The notes below the pieces were generated by a model, which was not told the origin of the DNA, made no database searches, and worked only from the letters and a program-made list of their open reading frames with translations. A stretch of 40,746 nt of DNA, taken from the NCBI GenBank assembly GCA_020852475.1, contig JADZAR010000103.1:1-40746 (forward strand), in the 5' to 3' direction. Within the stretch, counting starts at the first letter, position 1, and every line of letters begins with the position of its first letter. Of this stretch, positions 32,285 through 40,746 are shown one piece after another. The position numbers and the translations under genes are program-made. This stretch comes from Nitrosomonas sp. (lineage in GTDB: Bacteria > Pseudomonadota > Gammaproteobacteria > Burkholderiales > Nitrosomonadaceae).

Positions 32285-34237
32285 TTATTTTTTGTCTTTC
32301 ACTTCTTCAAATTCAGCGTCCACCACATCGCCTTCAACTGTCTTTTCCCGTTTACCAGCACTTGAATGTTCAGCTCCTCCGGCATCACCGGCCGCATGTG
32401 TCTGCTGTGCATCGCCTTGCTGATTCTGATACATCTTCTCGGCAAGTTTATGTGAAGCTTCCGTCAATGCCTGGGTTTTTGCATCGATTTCTTCCTTGTT
32501 GTCGGATTTCAGAGCTGCCTCAGCATCCTGCAATGCCGCCTCGATTTTGGACTTTTCATCCGCATCCAGCTGATCACCATACTCTTTCATCGATTTTTTA
32601 ACCGAGTGAATAATCGCGTCACACTGGTTGCGGCTGGATACCAGCTCCAGAATCTTGTGATCTTCTTCCGCATGTGCCTCGGCGTCTTTAACCATACGTT
32701 CGATTTCGGCCTCGGACAGTCCGGAGCTCGCCTGGATTTTGATTTTATTCTCCTTTCCAGTCGCTTTATCTTTTGCCGATACGTGCAAAATACCATTGGC
32801 ATCGATGTCAAAAGCCACTTCAATTTGCGGCATACCGCGTGGCGCAGGGGGAATATCCGCCAAATTAAACTGTCCCAGACTCTTGTTACCCGACGCCATT
32901 TCACGCTCGCCCTGCAAGACATGAATCGTAACAGCCGTCTGATTATCATCCGCGGTAGAAAAAACCTGTTGCGCCTTGGTTGGAATGGTCGTGTTTTTCT
33001 GAATCAATTTGGTCATGACGCCACCGAGTGTTTCAATACCCAACGACAATGGGGTCACATCGAGCAACAACACATCCGTGACATCACCTTGCAACACGCC
33101 ACCCTGAATCGCCGCGCCAACAGCGACAGCCTCGTCAGGATTAACGTCTTTACGTGGTTCTTTACCGAAGATCTCCTTGACTTTTTCCTGCACCTTAGGC
33201 ATCCGTGATTGGCCGCCCACAAGAATCACATCATCAATTTCGGAAGCAGATACACCGGCATCCTTCATTGCGATACGGCAAGGTTCTGCTGTCCGTTCGA
33301 TCAATTCCTCCACCAAACTTTCCAGTTTGGCGCGCGTAATCTTGATCGCCATATGTTTGGGGCCACTGGCATCAGCGGTGATATACGGCAGATTCACTTC
33401 GGTTTGCTGGCTGGATGACAATTCGATTTTGGTTTTTTCGGCAGCATCTTTCAAACGTTGCAACGCCAGCATGTCCTGTCTCAGATCAATGCCGTTTTCT
33501 TTTTTGAATTCATCAACCAGATATTCGATGATGCGTGAATCGAAATCCTCACCACCCAGGAATGTGTCGCCATTGGTCGCCAGTACCTCGAATTGATGTT
33601 CGCCATCAAGATCCGCAATTTCGATAATTGAAATATCGAAAGTGCCGCCCCCCAGATCGTAAACCGCAATTTTGCGGTCACCTTCCTTTTTGTCCATGCC
33701 GAAAGCAAGCGCTGCGGCAGTTGGTTCATTGATAATCCGTTTGACTTCCAACCCGGCGATTTTGCCCGCATCCTTGGTTGCTTGGCGTTGTGAATCATTG
33801 AAATAGGCCGGCACGGTAATTACCGCTTCGGTTACTGGTTCGCCCAGATAATCCTCTGCGGTTTTTTTCATTTTTTTAAGTACCTGCGCGGAAACCTCGG
33901 GCGGTGCTATTTTTTTGTCTCTCACTTCAACCCAGGCGTCGTTATTGTTCGCCTTGATAATCTTGTAAGGCACCATTTTAATGTCTTTTTGCACCATTTC
34001 CTCGTCAAACCGGCGACCGATCAAACGCTTTACCGCAAACAAAGTGTTTTTCGGATTAGTAACCGCCTGACGCTTGGCTGAGGCGCCGACCAGTATCTCG
34101 TTGTCCTCTGTGTAAGCAACGATGGAAGGCGTCGTACGCGTGCCTTCAGAATTCTCGACCACTTTGGGTTTGCCACTTTCCATAATTGCAACACAGGAAT
34201 TGGTTGTGCCCAAATCGATACCGATAATTTTTGCCAT
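32285..34237 (-). CDS. dnaK: Chaperone DnaK (Hsp70)
   Basis: The product is 650 residues, with the ATG at 34237 preceded by AAAGGAT. The ATPase domain, residues 1-385, shows [15 protein letters not shown], the catalytic-loop region [47 protein letters not shown] and [15 protein letters not shown]. The interdomain linker [16 protein letters not shown] leads to the substrate-binding beta domain and the helical lid. It ends in the conserved acidic tail ([13 protein letters not shown]). It is the central protein-folding chaperone, working with GrpE (nucleotide exchange) and DnaJ. It lies 98 bases downstream of grpE, and an RNA hairpin follows its stop. Sequence is fully intact. Confidence 0.99.
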   Translation of the reverse strand: MAKIIGIDLGTTNSCVAIMESGKPKVVENSEGTRTTPSIVAYTEDNEILVGASAKRQAVTNPKNTLFAVKRLIGRRFDEEMVQKDIKMVPYKIIKANNNDAWVEVRDKKIAPPEVSAQVLKKMKKTAEDYLGEPVTEAVITVPAYFNDSQRQATKDAGKIAGLEVKRIINEPTAAALAFGMDKKEGDRKIAVYDLGGGTFDISIIEIADLDGEHQFEVLATNGDTFLGGEDFDSRIIEYLVDEFKKENGIDLRQDMLALQRLKDAAEKTKIELSSSQQTEVNLPYITADASGPKHMAIKITRAKLESLVEELIERTAEPCRIAMKDAGVSASEIDDVILVGGQSRMPKVQEKVKEIFGKEPRKDVNPDEAVAVGAAIQGGVLQGDVTDVLLLDVTPLSLGIETLGGVMTKLIQKNTTIPTKAQQVFSTADDNQTAVTIHVLQGEREMASGNKSLGQFNLADIPPAPRGMPQIEVAFDIDANGILHVSAKDKATGKENKIKIQASSGLSEAEIERMVKDAEAHAEEDHKILELVSSRNQCDAIIHSVKKSMKEYGDQLDADEKSKIEAALQDAEAALKSDNKEEIDAKTQALTEASHKLAEKMYQNQQGDAQQTHAAGDAGGAEHSSAGKREKTVEGDVVDAEFEEVKDKK

Positions 34238-34335
34238 TTTAAGATCCTTTAAGAATTAAAAACTGTCCGTGAATTAATCAGATAAATGGAGTCGTTCCAT
34301 TAGAATTTCAAGCCGGATTTAATTGAATGCGCCTG

Positions 34336-34950
34336 TCAGGCGTCTTTTGTTTTCGATACCATCACGAGCGCTGGCCGGATCACCCGCTCATGCAGCTTGT
34401 AACCTTTCTGCATAACCTGCACGACAGTATTGGGTTCGAGTTCGGAATCAACGGTACACATAGCCTGATGCTGATGCGGATCGAATTTCTCTCCGACCGG
34501 ATCAATTGCCTTAATATTAAATTTCTCAAAAACAGCGACTAACTGTTTCTGTGTCAACTCCATACCGTTCTTGAAGTTTTCCACGTTAGCATTTTCAACA
34601 GCCAAAGCTGCTTCGAGACTGTCCATCACGGTCAGTAACTCGGTGGAAAAATTCTCAACGGCATATTTATGCGCATTGGAAACATCAGCCTGAGCACGTC
34701 TGCGTACATTTTCAGCTTCTGCTTTGGCGCGTAGCCAGGCATCATGATGTTCAGCCGCTTTACGCTCGGCTTCTTTCAATGACTGCGCCAAACCGGGCAA
34801 GGTATCCTGATTTGTTTCACTCTGAACAGTTGTCTGTATGATCTCATCCGTCTCCGCAGAGGATGGGTTTAATGATTCGTTTTTTACATTATCCGTTGAT
34901 TCTGCGGCTTCACCGGATTTCATATCCTGGGGATTCTGTGAATATTGCAT
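34336..34950 (-). CDS. grpE: Nucleotide exchange factor GrpE
   Basis: The product is 204 residues. An excellent GAGGAGG ribosome site lies 4 bases or so before the ATG at 34950. The N-terminal 55 residues are Ser/Glu/Asn-rich and disordered, as usual. The long dimerisation helix follows ([30 protein letters not shown]), then [12 protein letters not shown] and the C-terminal beta domain with [15 protein letters not shown] and [20 protein letters not shown]. GrpE drives ADP release from DnaK and acts as a heat sensor. It is the first gene of the grpE-dnaK-dnaJ cluster, and a heat-shock/sigma-70 promoter-like pair lies directly upstream. No hrcA gene and no CIRCE operator were found, favouring sigma-32-type control. 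Confidence 0.97.
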   Translation of the reverse strand: MQYSQNPQDMKSGEAAESTDNVKNESLNPSSAETDEIIQTTVQSETNQDTLPGLAQSLKEAERKAAEHHDAWLRAKAEAENVRRRAQADVSNAHKYAVENFSTELLTVMDSLEAALAVENANVENFKNGMELTQKQLVAVFEKFNIKAIDPVGEKFDPHQHQAMCTVDSELEPNTVVQVMQKGYKLHERVIRPALVMVSKTKDA

Positions 34951-34975
34951 CGTACCTCCTCTTAACTATCTGGGG

Positions 34976-35004
34976 GTTATAGAGACTGTTTTGCTGATTT
35001 CAAG
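34976..35004 (-). promoter_or_regulatory. Promoter of grpE, sigma-70-like with a sigma-32-type -35
   Basis: On the minus strand CTTGAAA (34998-35004) followed, after 16 bases from TTGAAA, by TATAAC (34976-34981). CTTGAAA is the sigma-32 -35 consensus. The -10 is sigma-70-like, and a CCCCCA just beyond lies too far (21 bases) for a canonical sigma-32 -10. Confidence 0.5.
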
Positions 35005-35074
35005 TCCTGTCATGTGTTTTTTTGCAAGAAAATTTGATTCTTAACAATAACAAGATGTTTCAAAACAGATTTAT

Positions 35075-36469
<1,395 letters not shown>

Positions 36470-36624
36470 TTAACTTGAATAATGTGAACATCAATTTTAT
36501 CACGCCGTGCACCGGCGATCCCGGGCAATTGAAATGGCGAATACGTTTCACTTTCAGCCGGAATTCACAATGTTCGGGTAGAATATGCGCATCGTTGAAT
36601 GCATAAAGGAAGAATACCAAAATC

Positions 36625-38043
36625 ATGCTGCGTAAAATCCTGATCGCCAACCGCGGTGAAATCGCCGTGCGCATTATACGGGCCTGCGCTGAAATGGGTA
36701 TCCGTTCAGTCGCCATCTATTCGGAGGCGGACCGTTTCGCGTTGCATGTTAAAAAAGCGGACGAAGCCTATTGCATCGGCAGCGAACCGATGTCCTGTTA
36801 TCTGAATATTTACGCATTGGTTGATCTGGCACTGGCAACCGGCTGCGACGCTATTCATCCAGGCTATGGATTTCTGTCCGAAAACGCACAATTTGCCCGC
36901 GCATGCAAAGAACGCCGGCTGATTTTTATCGGCCCTGGCGCAGACGTCATACATCGCATGGGTGATAAAACAGAAGCCCGCAACGCGATGAAAGCAGCCG
37001 GTCTTCCGGTGACACCCGGATCGGAAGGCAATTTGGATTCTGTGGAAGACGCGCTGGAAGTTGCCGAGCAGATCGGCTATCCCGTTATGCTGAAAGCGAC
37101 CTCCGGCGGTGGCGGCCGCGGCATCCGGCGTTGCGACACCGCTGACGAACTCAAGCGCAACTACGTGCGTGTCATATCGGAAGCAACCAAGGCATTTGGA
37201 CGCGCCGATGTGTTTCTGGAAAAATGTATTGTCAATCCCCGCCACATTGAAGTACAGATCCTCGCGGATCATCACGGCAATGTGCTGCATCTGTACGAGC
37301 GCGATTGCTCCATCCAACGTCGCAACCAGAAACTAATTGAAATCGCGCCATCGCCACAGCTCGATGAAGCACAGCGTCAATATATCGGTGGCCTCGCAGT
37401 CATTGCCGCCAAATCGGTCGGTTATACCAATGCCGGAACCGTGGAATTTCTGCTCGACGATAACGGCCGTTTCTACTTCATGGAAATGAATACCCGCGTA
37501 CAGGTCGAACACACCATCACTGAAACCATTACCGGTGTTGACATCGTCGAAGAACAGATACGCGTAGCAGCAGGCTTGCGATTACGCTACAAGCAGGAAG
37601 AGATCGTACGGCGAGGCTATGCGATTCAATTCCGCATCAATGCTGAAGATCCAAAAAACAGCTTTCTACCGAGTTTTGGCCGTATTTCCCGTTATTATGC
37701 ACCGGGCGGACCGGGTGTGCGAACCGATACCGCCATATATACCGGCTATGAAATACCGCCATTTTATGATTCCATGGTTGCAAAAGTCATTGTCAGCGCA
37801 CTGACCTGGGAAGATGCCATCAAGCGCGGCGAACGCGCGCTGCGCGACATGGGATTATTCGGCATTAAAACAACCATTCCGTATTATCTGAGGATTCTTA
37901 GGCACCCACAGTTCCGCGTAGCAAAGTTTAATACCGGCTTTGTCGAGCAGAACCCCACACTGATCAATTATTCCGACAAACCCCGACCGGAAGTCCTGGC
38001 CAGCGTGATAGCCGCCGCAATGGCATCACATACCGGGTTGTAA
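36625..38043 (+). CDS. pycA: Pyruvate carboxylase subunit A (biotin carboxylase)
   Basis: The product is 472 residues. It is an ATP-grasp biotin carboxylase: N-terminal ILIANRGEIAVRIIRACAEMG, the Gly-rich ATP loop MLKATSGGGGRGIRR, the metal/ATP residues in FLEKCIVNPRHIEVQIL, the MEMNTRVQVEHTITE catalytic segment with the conserved Arg, and a C-terminal domain ending in FNTGFVEQNPTL. It carboxylates biotin with ATP and bicarbonate. On sequence alone it resembles AccC. Its neighbour is a carboxyltransferase-biotin carrier subunit 36 bases downstream, so the pair is most simply read as two-subunit pyruvate carboxylase giving oxaloacetate (anaplerosis). That suits a CO2-fixing or C1-type metabolism, but the metabolism is inferred. 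Confidence 0.9.
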   Translation: MLRKILIANRGEIAVRIIRACAEMGIRSVAIYSEADRFALHVKKADEAYCIGSEPMSCYLNIYALVDLALATGCDAIHPGYGFLSENAQFARACKERRLIFIGPGADVIHRMGDKTEARNAMKAAGLPVTPGSEGNLDSVEDALEVAEQIGYPVMLKATSGGGGRGIRRCDTADELKRNYVRVISEATKAFGRADVFLEKCIVNPRHIEVQILADHHGNVLHLYERDCSIQRRNQKLIEIAPSPQLDEAQRQYIGGLAVIAAKSVGYTNAGTVEFLLDDNGRFYFMEMNTRVQVEHTITETITGVDIVEEQIRVAAGLRLRYKQEEIVRRGYAIQFRINAEDPKNSFLPSFGRISRYYAPGGPGVRTDTAIYTGYEIPPFYDSMVAKVIVSALTWEDAIKRGERALRDMGLFGIKTTIPYYLRILRHPQFRVAKFNTGFVEQNPTLINYSDKPRPEVLASVIAAAMASHTGL

Positions 38044-38079
38044 GTATACGGACGCTTATCTGGTTAATCGAGGAAGAAT

Positions 38080-39906
38080 ATGCAAAAAGTTTATATTACC
38101 GATGTGATTTTGCGCGACGCGCATCAATCCCTGATTGCAACCCGGCTGCGTACTGAGGATATGCTGCCCGCCTGCCCGATGCTCGACAGCATCGGTTACT
38201 GGTCACTGGAATGCTGGGGCGGCGCCACCTTTGACGCTTGTCTGCGGTTTCTCAAGGAAGATCCGTGGGAACGCTTGAGCAAACTGAAAGCCGCATTGCC
38301 TACCACACCCCTGCAAATGCTGGTACGCGGACAGAACCTGCTCGGCTATCGTCACTATTCGGACGATGTCGTGCACGCATTTATCAAACGGGCCGCCGAA
38401 AATGGCATGGATGTTTTCCGCATCTTTGATGCGCTCAACGACGTGCGCAATCTGACGACCGCCATCGAAGCCACCAAGGAATCCGGCAAACACGCGCAAG
38501 GTACGATCTGTTACACAACCAGTCCGGCGCATGATATCCGCAGTTTCGTAACACTGGCCAAAGATCTGGCTGCATTGGGCTGTGATTCCATCGCGATCAA
38601 GGACATGGCCGGCCTGCTGACGCCCTATATCACCAGCGAACTGATGAAAGCACTGCGCGACACGGTTGACCTTCCGATTCACCTGCACTGCCATGCGACC
38701 GCGGGGTTGGCCGAAATGTGTCAGATAAAGGCCATCGAGGCGGGCTGCCGCCATATCGATACGGCATTATCATCCTGGTCAGGCGGAACCAGCCACCCAC
38801 CCACCGAAAGCATGGTAACGGCGTTGCAGAACACGGAATATGACACCGGTTTGAATCTGGATGCGTTACAGAAAGCAAACAGCTACTTCACCGAAGTCCG
38901 CAAAAAATACCATCGCTTCGAAAGCGAATTTACCGGTGTCGATACCCGCGTCCATGTATTCCAGGTACCCGGCGGCATGATTTCCAACCTCGCCAATCAG
39001 TTGCAGGAACGTAACGCACTGGACCGCATCAATGAAGTCTATGAAGAAATTCCCCTGGTGCGCAAAGACCTCGGCTATCCACCGCTGGTCACTCCGACGT
39101 CACAGATTGTCGGCACCCAGGCGGTGCTCAACGTGCTTACCGGTTCACGCTATTCCACCATCACCAACGAAGTGAAGCGCTACTTGCAGGGCGGTTATGG
39201 CAAGGCCCCCGCGCCTATCAATGCCAATCTGCAAAAACGGGCCATTGGGAAAGAAGAAATTATCGATTGCCGGCCAGCTGATCTGCTGAAACCGGAACTG
39301 GAAAATCTGCGTCAGGAAATCGGTCATCTGGCGCTGAACGACGAGGACGTTCTCAGCTACGCAATGTTTCCGGAAGTCGGCAAGCAATTCCTGGAATTAC
39401 GTTCAACCGACCATCTGATACCCGAACCTTTGGAATTAGCGGCTAACGCCACTGGCGGTGTTCAGAAAGCACCGACCGAATTCAATGTGGCGTTGCATGG
39501 CGAGTCCTATCACATCAAGATTACCGGCACCAGCCCTAAAAATGACACACTGCGGCATTTTTACTTCATGGTGGACGGCGTACCCGAGGAGATCGTCGTC
39601 GAAACACTGGATGAAATCGTTCTTGATGGCGGCACGCAAGGCGCGGTGCAGAGCAACATCGCCAGCAAACGCCGTCGTCCTTCGGCTGAAGGCGATGTCG
39701 TCGTCAGCATGCCATGCAATATTCTCGACGTACTGGTCAAAGTCGGCCAGAAAGTTAACGCCGGGCAGCCGGTTCTGGTCACTGAGGCCATGAAAATGGA
39801 AACCGAAGTCACCGCGCCGATTACCGGTACTGTCAAGGCTGTTCATGTGATCAAAGGCGAACCGGCGAATCCGAATGAAGTATTGATTGAAATCGTTGCG
39901 GAGTGA
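38080..39906 (+). CDS. pycB: Pyruvate carboxylase subunit B (carboxyltransferase plus biotin carrier)
   Basis: The product is 608 residues. Residues 1-280 are a DRE-TIM carboxyltransferase barrel: VILRDAHQSLIATRLRTEDM (metal Asp and early active-site residues), FRIFDALNDVRN, the carbamylated-Lys segment SIAIKDMAGLLTP, and the metal His pair in LHCHATAGLAEM. Residues about 300-470 are the conserved PYC_OADA region (GVDTRVHVFQVPGGMISNL). After a linker comes a C-terminal biotinyl domain with Lys572 in EAMKMETEV. The same architecture occurs in the alpha subunit of the Na+-pumping oxaloacetate decarboxylase. The membrane subunits of that pump (OadB, OadG) are not here, and a biotin carboxylase lies immediately upstream, so pyruvate carboxylase is preferred. 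The stop at 39906 is only 13 bases from the end of the broken RTX gene. Confidence 0.92.
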   Translation: MQKVYITDVILRDAHQSLIATRLRTEDMLPACPMLDSIGYWSLECWGGATFDACLRFLKEDPWERLSKLKAALPTTPLQMLVRGQNLLGYRHYSDDVVHAFIKRAAENGMDVFRIFDALNDVRNLTTAIEATKESGKHAQGTICYTTSPAHDIRSFVTLAKDLAALGCDSIAIKDMAGLLTPYITSELMKALRDTVDLPIHLHCHATAGLAEMCQIKAIEAGCRHIDTALSSWSGGTSHPPTESMVTALQNTEYDTGLNLDALQKANSYFTEVRKKYHRFESEFTGVDTRVHVFQVPGGMISNLANQLQERNALDRINEVYEEIPLVRKDLGYPPLVTPTSQIVGTQAVLNVLTGSRYSTITNEVKRYLQGGYGKAPAPINANLQKRAIGKEEIIDCRPADLLKPELENLRQEIGHLALNDEDVLSYAMFPEVGKQFLELRSTDHLIPEPLELAANATGGVQKAPTEFNVALHGESYHIKITGTSPKNDTLRHFYFMVDGVPEEIVVETLDEIVLDGGTQGAVQSNIASKRRRPSAEGDVVVSMPCNILDVLVKVGQKVNAGQPVLVTEAMKMETEVTAPITGTVKAVHVIKGEPANPNEVLIEIVAE

Positions 39907-39919
39907 CACAGGTACCGCT

Positions 39920-40224
39920 TTACACCCAAAGACTGGCAATAAGCGGATCAAGCACTGCCGCATAATCAACAGGCAGTTCCGTTTGCCCGATATCCGGCAG
40001 GGCAAAAACGGCCATGGCATCAACCAGGTCGTCGATCTGGCTATCGAAGAGCGTGAATCCGTCCGTAGTCCTGAATCGTTTAATTCGGTAAGCTGTTCCA
40101 GAGTACCAGTCATTAATTACCAGCTTGTCACTGGTGCCGATGACGCTGACTTCAAGGTTATTGCCGACATGCTGAAACCATATTTGGCTGGCGCTGATGT
40201 CGGAGAGGAATCGAACAACAGAAG
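39920..40224 (-). pseudogene. C-terminal remnant of an RTX-type type-I-secreted protein, interrupted by an IS
   Basis: Reading the minus strand upstream of the TAA at 39920-39922 gives about 101 open codons up to the left end of an IS3 element. The sequence (RFLSDISASQIWFQHVGNN, LEVSVIGTSDKLVINDWYSG, YRIKRFRTTDGFTLFDSQID, ending AAVLDPLIASLWV) matches the haemolysin-type calcium-binding-related C-terminal domain that follows the Gly-rich RTX repeats and includes the type-I secretion signal. The N-terminal bulk is missing in this window, so the gene is broken at about 40225. It points at, and ends 13 bases from, the pycB stop. The fragment has no mutations in frame, so the insertion may be recent. 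Family assignment is from the residue pattern alone. Confidence 0.72.
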
Positions 40225-40535
40225 TGGGTCCAGTTAATTGGACACCAGATGGTCAAAGTTAAGGAGTTATTTTCTGTATGATTATTTTTATAAATAAGAG
40301 GAGTACAGAAAATGAGCAAGAGACGCAGAAATCATTCACCGGAGTTTAAATCAAAAGTTGCACTGGCGGCAATCAAGGGCGACAAGACGCTAACCGAGTT
40401 AGCCCGGCAGTATGGCATCAACAGCAATCTGATTGTGAAGTGGAAGAAGCAACTGATTGAGAACAGCAATGAAGTATTTGCGTCGGGTAAGAGGTTGGCG
40501 CCGGATCGGGAGTCAGAAATTCAGTCACTGCACGC
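40225..40535 (+). mobile_element. Truncated 5' end of an IS3-family insertion sequence
   Basis: The left end is TGGGTCCAGTTAATTGGACA (starts TG, as in IS3-family termini, and holds the near-palindrome GTCCAGTTAATTGGAC at 40228-40243). It is followed by an OrfA with its ribosome site. No OrfB (DDE integrase) or right end is present, so the element is broken near 40535 at the junction with the RAYT flank. Confidence 0.68.
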
Positions 40536-40548
40536 CATGGTCACTTGA
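40312..40548 (+). pseudogene. IS3-family transposase OrfA, truncated
   Basis: There are 78 codons from the ATG at 40312, with GAGGAG just upstream. The sequence MSKRRRNHSPEFKSKVALAA, then ELARQYGINSNLIVKWKKQL, is the helix-turn-helix of IS3-type OrfA proteins. Normal OrfA is about 90-100 residues and ends in a leucine zipper with a frameshift site into OrfB. Here it runs EIQSLHA and then leaves family sequence (MVT, stop), so about the last 20 residues and all of OrfB are lost. It can no longer make a transposase. Confidence 0.8.
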
Positions 40549-40553
40549 CCATG
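40536..40553. repeat. Perfect hairpin beside the RAYT gene, REP-like candidate
   Basis: CATGGTCA-CT-TGACCATG has 8-bp perfect arms and a 2-base loop. It lies at the broken IS3 edge and 45 bases past the stop of a RAYT transposase gene. RAYT-linked DNA commonly has such REP/subterminal hairpins, so this may be the recognition end of the element. No second copy is seen in the window. Confidence 0.4.
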
Positions 40554-40597
40554 AAAATTACGGTAACAGTTTACTAAATACACTTAATTCCCACTCT

Positions 40598-40746
40598 TTA
40601 CTTTCTTTTGCGGCCACGTTTCTTCGCCTTAAGTTCACGACCAGTCATTGCCGCTAACTTTTCGATCCAATCCTCCGAACCCAAAGGTCGTCCCGTTGTT
40701 TCCGACTGACGAAGCCTTTTGAATGCCTCGGTAACATCTTCCTGAG
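40598..40746 (-). CDS. RAYT (REP-associated tyrosine transposase, IS200-like), C-terminus, cut by window edge
   Basis: Reading the minus strand from the right edge to the TAA at 40598 gives 48 residues. These include RQSETTGRPLGSEDWIEKL and then TGRELKAKKRGRKRK. The GRPLGSxxxIxxLxxxxGRxLxxxKRGRxxK tail is typical of the TnpA-REP / RAYT family, which are Y1-type single-strand transposases. The catalytic His-hydrophobic-His and Tyr lie upstream, outside the window. The gene looks intact as far as it can be seen. Its downstream flank continues into the truncated IS3 sequence, showing two mobile-element events stacked at this site. Confidence 0.72.
   Translation of the reverse strand, partial: QEDVTEAFKRLRQSETTGRPLGSEDWIEKLAAMTGRELKAKKRGRKRK

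Noticed and set aside
34951..35074. CIRCE operator before grpE
   Set aside because: No TTAGCACTC-N9-GAGTGCTAA or close variant is present.
36625..38043. Reading the biotin carboxylase as AccC of acetyl-CoA carboxylase
   Set aside because: No accB is adjacent and an OadA/PycB-like subunit follows directly, so pyruvate carboxylase is the simpler reading.
39436..40113. 225-codon minus-strand ORF across the end of pycB
   Set aside because: It is a shadow of pycB; the real coding frame on this strand at 39920-40224 is a different one, matching the RTX C-terminal domain.

Overview
This window looks like a chromosomal segment of a beta-proteobacterium, most likely a Nitrosomonas-type ammonia oxidiser. 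That guess rests on gene content and gene order (thiS-thiG-trmB, grpE-dnaK-dnaJ next to purB, a PycA/PycB pair, a fused SpeD-SpeE, degraded insertion sequences and a RAYT transposase). It is inference, because no rRNA or amo/hao gene is present to anchor it. No rRNA, tRNA or CRISPR array was seen.

Layout. 1-1025 holds the N-terminal part of a PolX-family DNA polymerase on the minus strand, cut by the window edge. 1220-3487 is a tight plus-strand operon of a ribosome hibernation factor, nicotinamidase and nicotinate phosphoribosyltransferase. It is followed by a two-CBS-domain protein and a roughly 200-bp relic of a mobile element (4160-4366). 4385-11210 is a probable zinc-homeostasis region. 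It holds a Zur-like Fur-family repressor, a COG0523 (CobW/ZigA-like) GTPase with an operator-like palindrome over its promoter, a ZnuD-like TonB-dependent receptor, and two related secreted proteins of unknown function that share a GG(I)LHxHLSF motif and a C-terminal repeat; one of them also carries a dockerin-like calcium-binding module. 11351-13984 holds DAHP synthase and a fused S-adenosylmethionine decarboxylase/spermidine synthase.

14029-19904 is a minus-strand operon, PepSY protein -> OmpR-type regulator -> PhoQ-like kinase -> very large MscK-type mechanosensitive channel, read as an envelope-stress or cation-responsive unit. A His/Tyr-rich secreted protein lies just beyond. 20778-22533 is thiS-thiG-trmB. 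22612-25283 encodes the binding protein and permease of a ferric-iron ABC transporter, with no ATPase gene alongside and a Fur-box-like site over the promoter. 25401-27140 is an Aer-like PAS chemoreceptor with a good sigma-28 promoter, divergent from a 1141-residue fusion of a GMC flavin oxidoreductase (with a ferredoxin-like Cys motif) and an alpha/beta hydrolase.

30992-36451 (minus) carries dnaJ, dnaK, grpE and purB; 36625-39906 (plus) encodes two-subunit pyruvate carboxylase. The right end (39920-40746) is a junkyard of mobile DNA: the C-terminus of an RTX-type secreted protein broken by the 5' end of an IS3-family element, which is itself truncated next to the 3' end of a RAYT (REP-associated) transposase gene with an adjoining perfect hairpin.

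The best candidates for little-described biology are the pair of secreted paralogues in the zinc region, the GMC/ferredoxin-motif/Cys-hydrolase fusion, and the PepSY-two-component-MscK operon.
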